Shown: piece after piece, positions 55,998-64,000 of the stretch | How the letters are laid out: each line of letters starts with the position of its first letter | Numbering within the stretch: the stretch's first letter is position 1 | Assembly (NCBI GenBank): GCA_001584585.1 | Contig: LSYV01000060.1 | Span: 472,381-536,380 of the forward strand | DNA from: Gonium pectorale | Lineage: Eukaryota > Chlorophyta > Chlorophyceae > Chlamydomonadales > Volvocaceae | DNA: 64,000 nt | Direction: 5' to 3' | Notes under the pieces: generated by a model | What the model saw: only the letters and a program-made list of their open reading frames with translations | What the model was told of the DNA's origin: nothing | The model's database searches: none | Program-made: the position numbers and the translations under genes

Positions 55998-58146
55998 GTC
56001 GTGGAGTGCCGCCGCGTGTCGTGCCAAGTCCCGGCCAACTCGCCGAGCCATACGATGCTGGCAGTCAGCCGCCCCTGCCGCGCCTGCCGCCCCTGCTGCC
56101 GACCCGCGTGTACCTGATCGGCGCTGGCGGTGTTGGGAAGACGACCCTCCTGACCGCGGCGGCGGATGCGCTCAAGCGGCTGGGCTACACTGCACGGACC
56201 GAGGTCGCCCGGCAGGTGGGCTCGTTGGTGCCTGTGATGGCGCCGAGGACGCGAGAACCAAGAGAACCCAACCCAAATGTCCAGTCATTGGCCGCACTCG
56301 TGGATTTGTTGGTGCTGCTTGAGATAGGTAGTGCTGGTGTGAGAGCCAGGCAACTTCACGCTGTGGGTAGGTTTGGTGGTGTGAGGCTTGGTTAGGGACG
56401 TGGGCGGGCGGTTGCGCTTTTCAGAAAAGAGAACCAGAAACGGGGAAGGCAGCCTTTACGGACATACACGCCCGAGGGTGTGATGTTTCCAGCAGGGCGC
56501 CGAGTACAGGGCATGGCTTTTCAAGTGTTCCCAAGCAATGCCCCCTTGATCTCGACTAACTCCGAACCTAACCTTTTCGGTTGCCCCGTCGTTGCACATA
56601 CACACACACGCACACACGAGCGCATGCAGCTGCTGAGCGAGCTGTCAGGCGTCACCCGCCAGGCGCTGGAGCAGCGTGACGACGTCTTCCTCGACTTCCA
56701 GCGCCGCGTCATCCGCCGCCACCACCAGCTTGAGCGAGAGATGCTGGTCGGGGCATCAGCGCCCGCTGACGTGGGCGGAGCCGCTGGCGGCGGCTGCCCG
56801 CGGGCCTTCGTGTCGGACCGCAGCGCTCTGGACGCGGTGGCCTACACGGCGTGGCGCTTTGGCGGCGGCGATTCACCCCAGGCGCGTTTTTTTGGTTGGG
56901 CTGGGTCGCTTTTCTATCCACACGGCCGCCTACTGTTCATCATTGCCAACGAGCGAACCTAGAGCCATCGGCCATGGCGCTGCTAGTGACAAATCGGCCT
57001 TGGCGTTGCTGATGCCAATGGACTGTCGGCACCATGCACAGCTCGATGCGCTGCTTGACTTCCTCGCTTTCTGCTTCTGGGTACGGTTTCCGCGTCCATC
57101 GCCACCTCCCCGCTTGTCAGACCCCGCCACCGAGAGCTGTGCGGCGCTTGAGGAACGGCACATGCACCTGTCCGGGCCACCCAAGCATCCTTAGCAGCTC
57201 CTCGGCAGCACCTCGCCAGAACCTCGGCGTTTCGTGTCGCTAGCGTCATGCATGACAAATATCGACGTGCTTGGCATGGCCGCGGTTGCGGCTCTTTGTG
57301 TTTGCAGCCCACCGCTACCGTACGCATATCCCAACTAGCTAGCTAGCCCTAGCTGGCCTGTCATGTACTTGCAGAGGTAGTTACGGCTGACGTCTCCACA
57401 ACTGCAGGTGGCTGAGCTGCTGGCGATGCCGGAGCTGCGGGCCCTGCTGACGACCAGCTACAGCGCCACACGCGCTACTACTCCCCTGCCTCTGCCTCTG
57501 CCGCCGCTGCTGTTCGCGCCCAGCGTCGGCACCGTGGGACCCGCCGCCGCCGCCGCCGGCAGCTGCTTTCCCGCCGNNNNNNNNNNNNNNNNNNNNCCTG
57601 CACGTCCTGGTTCCGCCTTTCCAACAGCCGCCGCTGCCGCAGCGGTACCACGATCATCTGACAACGACGGTGATGGCGACGGTGGCAGCGGCGCTAGCGC
57701 CGGCTGGGGCGATGGAAGGTGCACAGCCGGGGGATCTGCCGGAGGCTGTGGCGGACTGCCGCACCGCGTCAGCCGCGGCAGCAGTCACGGCTGCTGCGGG
57801 CAGCGGCTTGCCGGAGTCATCGCCGGAGGCGGGGGCGAAGGCGGGAGTGTCCGCGGTGGAGGATGACGGTGTGCGCATCCGTGGCAGCCTGGAGGACCTG
57901 TGGGCCTACACGGCGGAGGCGGAGGGGCTGCTGCGCCGCCTGGGCGTGCCGTACGTTGTGCTGCGGGAGACGAGCGTGAAGGGCAGGGTGGCCGAGCTGT
58001 TGGGCATCCTGGACGGTGGCGGCGTCGTGGGCGGCGGAGTGGGGGCGAGCAACGGCGGAGGGCGCGCCACCGGAGTAGCCGGAGGCGCTGACGGTCCGGT
58101 CGTGAGCGCCTGCCCTTGGGCCTCTCTCCTCGGCGGGCGCAATTGA
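55998..58146 (+). CDS. AAA_28/NadR-like P-loop NTPase (5' exon unresolved, internal assembly gap)
   Basis: Exons: 55998-56215 (acceptor side; an upstream exon with the start is missing), 56621-56881, 57408 up to the gap at 57574, then 57597-58146 (TGA). Walker A GAGGVGKTT, then GYTARTEVARQ; after the junction VTRQALEQRDDVFLDFQRRVIRRHHQLE; then FVSDRSALDAVAY (Walker-B-like Asp plus DR-S/G-LD motif); after the gap HVLVPPF and a C-terminal GVPYVVLRETSVKGRVAELL. This order is that of AAA_28 / NadR-kinase-like / Ttd14-like proteins, which bind and phosphorylate small substrates or lipids; the substrate is unknown here. The frame differs on the two sides of the gap, so the gap contains sequence of unknown length or an indel. 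Intron 56882-57407 fits only a GC donor. Confidence 0.8.
57574..57596. other. assembly gap (23 N)
   Basis: A run of N within the AAA_28 gene, in a GC-rich, Ala/Pro-coding low-complexity stretch. The stated length may be arbitrary. Confidence 0.98.
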
Positions 58147-58916
58147 AGCCTGGCGGGTAATAACGTTGTTGTTGACGGTTGGTGGCTGGCTGGGAGGAGG
58201 GTTGCGGGAGGAGGGAGAAGCACCACGGGCATCTATCGTTACAGGTGGCAATCAATCGGCTGCTGGGACAATCCACGGCGAACGGCTCGCACGCGAGAAT
58301 GGAGCGTGCGAGCGGTGCGCTTTGCTTGGCAAGATCGATCAGCCCTCGAGAACGGCGCTGGAACGAACGGCGTGGCTGCTGGGAGCCGGGAGCCGGTGCA
58401 CGAGGTGGCGGCAAGGCGGCCGCCGTTCGAAGCATGCTTGCAGGCACGTGGCTTGATTTGCGACGCAGCAGGCAGGGTCGTCGTATACGCATGCTACTGA
58501 AGATGCCGCATGGAACATGGTTCAGTGACCCGCGCATGCACACATTAGTTGTCGTATTGACGTTGGTGGGCCCATGTACAGCGGATGCATTGTTAGTTGC
58601 CGCTTCATGCCGCCCCTTTGTACGTGCATGCTCGCCAGCAGCTTGCTGAGGGCCCAAAACTGGGGGAGTCCAGTAGTACTAGTCACATGCACTCGCGGCT
58701 CCGTTGATGCGGCGTCCCGGAAATGCGCCCGCGTTGAGAACGTATACATCCGACTAGTCCAATCGTGAAGCGCGGCCGGAGAGGCCACCAGCAGGGCCGG
58801 CTCGTGGAGGAACCCATGCGTCTGAGATGTGTGTGTCATCTCGACAGGCCGCACTGCTGCGGCGCTGCTCAGCGGATGAGCACGCACAGCGCGAGGTTGA
58901 AGTTGTCGCATGCGCA
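58147..58916. other. intergenic, no gene recognised
   Basis: Downstream of the AAA_28 stop. Contains open frames without family features. Should include that gene's 3' UTR. Confidence 0.5.
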
Positions 58917-59420
58917 CGCATGGCACCGGTGTGTTTTGCCTTGCCGTGGGTTGGCGCGTCAGGGTAGGCGTGCTTGGTTGCGCAAACGGGGTAGGCTGTT
59001 CATTCGATGACCCGCGGGTCGTCGTCGTACATTCAGGCATATACGCAGTGCTGTGTGCAACCTAGGATTGTGCCTCACAAGTGAGCAGATGCTCTTGTCG
59101 CGCGTGGATACATGACTGATGCGGGCCGTGTACGGCAGGGATGATTGCGTGCAGTGTTTGTGTACGGGTTTGCTGGGGCACCGTGCCGCCACATGACCGT
59201 AGGGGTGTGCCCTTCGATAGCATCCACTGCTACAATTGTTACATGTTAATTCTTCGCAACCATCTGCCCCTTGAAGGAGACCGCGTGGAATGGGCCGATG
59301 GGCACCAGTACATAGATGACCCCTCAGCAATGCCGCCGCAACTGCGCAAGCGTTTTGCGGCTTTACGTCAGCTATCAACAGCCCCAATGTCGCGGGCGGA
59401 CGCGGTGCTTGAGCAGGGGC
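58917..59420 (+). pseudogene. truncated duplicate of the 5' region and first coding part of the HD-domain gene
   Basis: This stretch aligns along its length with 60573-61066, including non-coding sequence (shared CCGGTGTG, GACCCGCGGGTCGTCGTCGT, GTGTTTGTGTACGGGTTTG) and the start of the HD gene: IDDPSAMPPQLRKRFAAL here, IDDPSVMPQLRKRFAAL there. The similarity stops just after AVLEQ, before the HD motif. The equivalent of the functional ATG is out of frame and meets a stop (ATG GGC ACC AGT ACA TAG). It therefore looks like a dead partial copy. Confidence 0.8.
59239..59243 (-). terminator. candidate poly(A) signal (TGTAA on minus) for the small membrane protein gene
   Basis: TTACA on + about 650 nt beyond the stop at 59894, the nearest such signal on that strand. 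It lies inside the duplicated block. Confidence 0.3.
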
Positions 59421-59893
59421 GTTACCGTGACGTACGGAGTCCTCACGGCGTTGGCGCACATGCTACTCATCAAGGTATGATTAGGGCTGGCTGGGCTGGC
59501 TGGTAAGCGCAACTTGGTCAGCACTATACACGCCGGCCCCACACCTGTGCAACGTCCTATACGCTACAGCGTCGATTTGCACGGTTGGTTGCACCGGATC
59601 GAACGACCCACCGCCCACAAGCGCCCTGTTAGCTATCTATCCTCCCGCAGGCAAGCGACCTTTCAACCGAGCCTTATCAGAGCCCCTTGCTTGGCCCAAC
59701 GACCTAACAATACAACGCGCCGACGCACGTGCGCAACGCGGGTGCGTCAAAGAGGCCGATTCGCATGTTCAGCTCGCTAACTGGCCTTCAGCAGCACTGG
59801 CGAAGGCCTTTTGCCACGTCCGCAAGGTCCGCCGGTGGCCTCCTCTGGCCAGTCAGCTTGTCACGGGTTCCCGGGAGCCCATGACAGCGTTGC

Positions 59894-60202
59894 TCATTCT
59901 CCGGCCGCCTTAGCGTCGATTTTCTTCGCCTTCAGCCGCTTCAGCATGCTGATGCGCTTCTCGGGGCCCAACCCCAGCAGCTGCCGCTCCAGCTCCTCGC
60001 GCTGCGGTGCAGAGCTCACGGCCCCCAGGACCGCATCCCGCAGCTCCTGCTCCTCGCGACGGCGCTGACCGAAGTCCGCGAGCAGCAGCAACATAATAAC
60101 AAACGTAACAAAACATAGCAGCCCAGCAGCTGGCTTGTTGTAAGGGCTGCCGGGTTGGTTGTGGCGCCAGTTGAGCTTGCGTCGCGCGCCCTGCCCGCCC
60201 AT
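59894..60202 (-). CDS. small single-pass membrane protein, 102 aa, unknown function
   Basis: Single open exon from ATG 60202 to TGA 59894. Residues: a basic N-terminus (GARRKLNWRHNQPGSPYNKP), one strongly hydrophobic helix (AAGLLCFVTFVIMLLLLADF), then a charged helical C-terminus (RRREEQELRDAV ... LERQLLGLGPEKRISMLKRLKAKK) suited to a coiled coil. No family recognised. Located between the two copies of the HD-gene duplication and oriented opposite to them. The open frame extends upstream in phase to about 60418, but this ATG is the one directly before the membrane-protein-like part. An ER or mitochondrial membrane location is possible but not shown. Confidence 0.55.
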   Translation of the reverse strand: MGGQGARRKLNWRHNQPGSPYNKPAAGLLCFVTFVIMLLLLADFGQRRREEQELRDAVLGAVSSAPQREELERQLLGLGPEKRISMLKRLKAKKIDAKAAGE

Positions 60203-60572
60203 TGAAACGTCCTGCGATAAGCTGTATGTGGCCGGCGGCCAATGGCCACTACTGGGCGTGAAATGCCTACAACCGCTACAACCCAACCTGCCCAACACAT
60301 TCACCCTATCCTGCGGGTTAGCTCTACATTGCCGAATTGCCGTACACAGTGTTTTGCACGCCCCTCCTCCGTCCCAAGCCCGCACAGCCTCCCTGAGTGA
60401 AGGGCCAGACCACAGCACGCGGCGCAGCGTCCCCTAGGACCCCGACCGGGTGGGGAGCCGGCACCAGACCTGACCTGACCCGCCGCCGCACTGACCAGAG
60501 CTGGCCAGACCCTTCTTGGCACCCGAATCGACAGAGGCAAGAGCGAGGCACGCACGAACGGGGCGTGAGAGG

Positions 60573-61066
60573 CATGGTACCGGTGTGCTTTGCCTTGACG
60601 TGAGTTGGCTGGTCAGGGTAGGCGTGCTTGATTGCCCCAACGGGGTAGGTTGTTCATTCGTTGACCCGCGGGTCGTCGTCGTCAAACATTCAGGCGTTTA
60701 CACACTGCTGTATGCAACCTGAGAGTGTGCATCTCAAATGAGCGACATGCTGTTGTTGCGCGGGACGCACTACTGATGCGGGTCGTGTACGGTAGGGATG
60801 TGTACGCGCAGTGTTTGTGTACGGGTTTGGTGGGGCACCGTGCTCACGACCGTGCTGCGACATGACCGCAGGGTGTGCCCTTCAATAGCATTCACTGTTG
60901 CAATTGCTACATATATATTGATTCTTTGCAACCGTCTGCCACTCGTCCCAGACATGGGCACCCGTATAGATGACCCCTCAGTAATGCCACAACTGCGCAA
61001 ACGTTTTGCGGCTTTATGTCACCTATCAGCCCCGCTGTCGCAGACGGAAGCGGTGCTTGAGCAGTT
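60573..61066 (+). repeat. functional partner of the HD-gene duplication
   Basis: Direct repeat partner of 58917-59420, about 1.65 kb downstream. It contains the probable promoter/5' UTR and the first part of the intact HD-domain gene. Confidence 0.8.
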
Positions 61067-62058
61067 GCTTGGCGCCTACTCGGAGCCGCACCGATCCTAC
61101 CACGATTTGGATCACCTATACAGCGTTCTCACACTGCTCGACCAGCTTCGCCTGGAACAGGACGTCGATGGCAGTTGCAACGGGGGCTGCGACGACTGGC
61201 CCGCACTGCTGTGGGCTGCCTGGTATCACGACGCAGTCTACAATCCGGCCGCTGAGGACAACGAGGAGCGCTCGGCGGCTCTCGCGCGAGAGCAGCTGGC
61301 GCGAATGGGACTTTCGCCCTCCCGCGTTGACCGGGTGGCAGCACTCATCATGGCAACGAAGCAACACCGCTTGTCCGAGCAACGTAGGTTAAAGTTTCCT
61401 GTGCGGAGGGGGGTCTCCATGGGTGACGGGATAGCGTGGCGGTCAAGTGGGGTGCGGGGGTTCGTATCATAACTCAAGTGCCCCCACGAGCTCATTCGGG
61501 GCTACCCCTGCCGCTTCCTCCCGTTAGCTATCGTGCCCTGCTGCCCAGCTGTCTCTGTCTAGGAGCAACCTTGGGCGGGACGGAAACCCACCGTCTCACC
61601 TGACCCCCACGAACGCTTGCCCCAGCATACACAATTCTGCCTCCACTCCATTCCCAGCCCAGACATCCCCGCCCAGACATCAACCCGCACCCCCCCTTTC
61701 CGTGTTCCCCCCGACAGCCCACCTCCGCCGTGACTGCGCCATGCTCCTGGACGCAGACCTCGCCGTACTGGGCTCCAGCCCCCAGCAGTACAGCCGGTAC
61801 TCGAACGGCATCAGCCTCGAGTACGCCAGTCTGTACGGACCGTACGAATACGCAGCCGGCCGGTCCCGGGTGCTGCGCAGCTTCCTGGCTCGCCCGCAGC
61901 TCTTCTTCACGGCAGCCGGACGGCGGCTCGAGGGCCAGGCGCGCGCCAACCTTGAGGCCGAGCTGCGGGAGCTGGGGCACACTGGTGAGGCGCCGCTGGC
62001 CCCGGATGGGCCAGGCGCGGCTGCGCCCCCGCCCTCGGAGCCGCCACAAGGGGCATGA
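60954..62058 (+). CDS. HD-domain predicted metal-dependent phosphohydrolase (COG4339-like), 2 exons, 256 aa
   Basis: Exons 60954-61383 and 61718-62058, phase 1 junction, 256 aa. The N-terminal half has the family order: AYSEPHRSYHDLDHL (first His ligands), then WAAWYHDAVYNP with the HD pair, followed by the acidic EDNEERSA segment. The second exon gives the conserved MLLDADLAVLGSSPQQYSRY, LEYA, GRSRVLRSFLARPQLFFT and EGQARANLEAEL stretch. This matches small bacterial-type HD hydrolases of unknown substrate, usually about 200 residues; the extra length is a Pro/Ala tail. The ATG at 60954 precedes the conserved start directly; in-frame upstream codons exist to 60798 but are family-foreign. Likely soluble. 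The 5' region is duplicated upstream. Confidence 0.85.
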
Positions 62059-62919
62059 CCATCTATCTGCAGGCTCTGCGGCGGCGGCAGGGGGACGTGT
62101 TGTTATCGTTATCCCAGGTGCGGGCTAAACGAATGTTCTCAAACGCCCCAGGCGCATGCTTGTGTGGGCAGTCCGCGTGGGTGCGGTGTGTCCCATTCCA
62201 CGGACCCCACCCTTCGACAGATGTAGCTCGCTTGGCATTCCTGTTGGGGAGTGGAGGGAAGCGGCAACGCGTGGGGAGTGTTTGTTCCTGCCCATGGGGT
62301 CCAAAGCTGTTGGCGCTGCGGCCTGCCCCGAGGAGTCCCGATCGACCCGCGGGTCGGACGCCGGCTGGGGCTCCGACCCATGGGGCCGTCGCGCGTAAGA
62401 TATACGCCCTGACCACCTCGGCCCTGCCATTATGCCGCATGCCTTACTTGCCATGTGTGGAGTGGCCGCGCAATGCAGCGCCTGCCAATGCCATAAACCA
62501 GGTGGCGACGCGTTCCCGCACGCGCGGCGGACGTCATTCGCCTCGGACTCGCAGTCGCGGCCAAGCCGTCGTGGCCAGTCCCTTGCTCCCTTGGCTTGCT
62601 CACATTGGGATTCTCATCGCCGCTCTCTTTATATCCTTTGAATGCTCTCGATAACTGACCGCGCTGACCTCAACGTCCGCGCCCTTGCCGTTCTCGCGGC
62701 TCAGGGCTCCCCGGCTTGAGGCAGGCCCTCGCCCGTTGAGGGCACCTTTCACAGCCGGCGCGGAGAGCACCAACAGCAGCTGCGGCCGCAGCCCGGCCGA
62801 ATCGCGGACTCTCGCCCCTTCACCACCCTCGCTTCATCGCTCACAGCCACTCGCGCCCCCACACCCGGCGCGCACCGGCGCATCGCTGCTGATACTTTCT
62901 GGAGTTTCTGCCGCAGGCC
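62059..62919. other. intergenic / possible 5' exon region of the SDR gene
   Basis: Between the HD-gene stop and the first recognised SDR codon. No TGTAA seen shortly after the HD-gene stop. A good acceptor (TTTCTGCCGCAG) sits 3 nt before the SDR ATG, so an untranslated or short leader exon may lie here. Confidence 0.4.
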
Positions 62920-64000
62920 ATGGCCGCCCAGGGCATCGTGGACACCGCGCTGTCGGGGCTGCTGCCCGGGCGGCTGCGGCGCGGGCTGGGGCTGTGGCGG
63001 CCGCAGCACGACATGGCCGACCAGTTCGGCAAAGTGTTCATCGTGACGGGCGGCAGTTCGGGCGTGGGCTTCCAGGTGGGCGAGGCGCGTGGGGCTTGGG
63101 GCGAGAGGGGGCCGGTGTGTGTGTGGTGGGGGGGGGGCACGTTTGCGTTGGTGTGTGGGTTTAGCGTGGGACGGCCGCGTGGCGTTCAAAGTCGGCCGTG
63201 CAAACTGCATTGCCGAAAGCCCCACATCCAAGTGACAGCACAGGCGCTGAACTCGGGCAAACTCGAACAATGGAAATAGGGGCGGCGTGCGACATGTTAA
63301 GGGCTACCATCCAGCTGGCCCGTATGCCGCCATACCCGTAACCATCCTTCCTTCCTCCTCATAGCAATGCCCACCCCACCTTGGCCCCTCTAGTGAAAAC
63401 GCCTTTCCCAATTGCTGACCCCCCCCTCGGTCCGGCTCGGCCGGACCCCGCGTCCCTGCGTGCGTGTGCGTGTGTGGTCGCAGGTGGTCAAGCACCTGGC
63501 TGCGGCGCAGGCCACCGTCATCCTGGCGACGCACAACATGCCGGGGGCACTCAAGTGCGTCCGGCAGCGGGAGGGAACGCCTGCTATGCACGCATGTCAG
63601 CATGCTCAAGACATGTCTTGAATGCTAACGAGGAAGAGCAGCCTGGGGGAACGTGTGTGCGCGTGTGTGGGTTTCGGGCTGGGTCCGGACGGGAATGGGA
63701 GCCGGGAGGTTTGTCCTCGGTGTTTCCTTCCGAGTCTTTGGGGCCAGCCGGCGACGCTCGTAACAGACGTGGCCAGGCAGCTTCGCCTCGCGTGGTGCCG
63801 CGACACGGTATGAACCCACCGCCGCTCGCCCGCTGCTCCGCTGCTCGCGGAAACCTAGGGTTTATGGAAACGTAGTCAGACCCTGCGGTACATGTAGTAC
63901 ACGTCCCATCAGGACCCTCTCCCGCCAAGCAAGCACCCGTTCCTCGCTTCCTCCCCTGGGGCCCCTTCCCCCTACAGGGCGCTGTCCGACATACAGCGCG
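62920..64000 (+). CDS. short-chain dehydrogenase/reductase, N-terminal part (cut by window end)
   Basis: Exons: 62920-63075, 63484-63554 and 63978 to the window edge, in phase. The protein begins MAAQGIVDTALSG, then FGKVFIVTGGSSGVGFQ, the Rossmann-fold cofactor loop T-G-x-x-x-G-x-G of classical SDRs, followed by VVKHLAAAQATVILATHN (beta-2/alpha region, with His-Asn where many family members have Cys-Arg-Asn) and ALSDIQR. It resembles the retinol-dehydrogenase/WWOX-like or protochlorophyllide-reductase-like branch, but the catalytic Y-x-x-x-K lies beyond the window. An upstream leader exon cannot be excluded. Confidence 0.8.

Noticed and set aside
1..64000. tRNA, rRNA, CRISPR arrays or intact transposons
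   Set aside because: No cloverleaf, rRNA-like sequence, spaced repeat array, transposase or reverse transcriptase was recognised by reading; a tRNAscan/RepeatMasker run would be decisive.

Overview
The window is nuclear DNA from a GC-rich chlamydomonadalean (volvocine-type) green alga. The evidence is short exons split by many small introns with GTGxGT donors, Ala/Gly/Pro/Gln-rich linkers, TGTAA-type poly(A) signals, and an OPR/RAP-domain protein, a family greatly expanded in green algae. The ORFs are exon fragments, so the gene models here were assembled by hand from protein-family similarity, splice sites and reading-phase agreement. No transcript data were available.

Layout. 3-818 (+): last exon of a RAP-domain (OPR-type) organelle RNA factor. 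2585-6824 (-): a complete six-exon Qa-SNARE (SYP1-type syntaxin). 8165-13683 (-): an eleven-exon protein with a predicted signal peptide and an atypical kinase-like core, head-to-head with 14050-15400 (+), mitochondrial ribosomal protein uL29m/MRPL47. 18540-28693 (+): a sixteen-exon, about 1119-residue protein with two serine-esterase domains flanking two starch-binding-type CBM25/53 modules. 31370-50370 (-): a 32-exon gene whose exons join in phase into one frame of about 2852 residues, a eukaryotic RNA-dependent RNA polymerase (DLDGD active site) followed by an uncharacterised middle region and a UPF1/SDE3/Hrr1-like SF1 RNA helicase. 50719-55198 (+): a cytochrome P450 locus, good in its C-terminal half but broken or incompletely resolved in its N-terminal half. 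55998-58146 (+): an AAA_28/NadR-like P-loop protein interrupted by an assembly gap. 59894-60202 (-): a small membrane protein. 60954-62058 (+): an HD-domain predicted phosphohydrolase whose 5' part is duplicated upstream at 58917-59420. 62920-64000 (+): the start of a short-chain dehydrogenase cut by the window edge.

The standout is the RDR-helicase fusion. In fission yeast the polymerase Rdp1 and the helicase Hrr1 are separate subunits of the RDRC complex that amplifies siRNA; here both activities appear in one polypeptide, in an algal group whose best-known member, Chlamydomonas reinhardtii, is generally described as lacking a canonical RDR. The second standout is the double esterase with starch-binding modules, which suggests an enzyme that de-esterifies starch or a starch-associated substrate. 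Three introns in three different genes fit only a GC-AG boundary. The genes otherwise show no common pathway; the neighbourhood looks like an ordinary algal chromosome arm.
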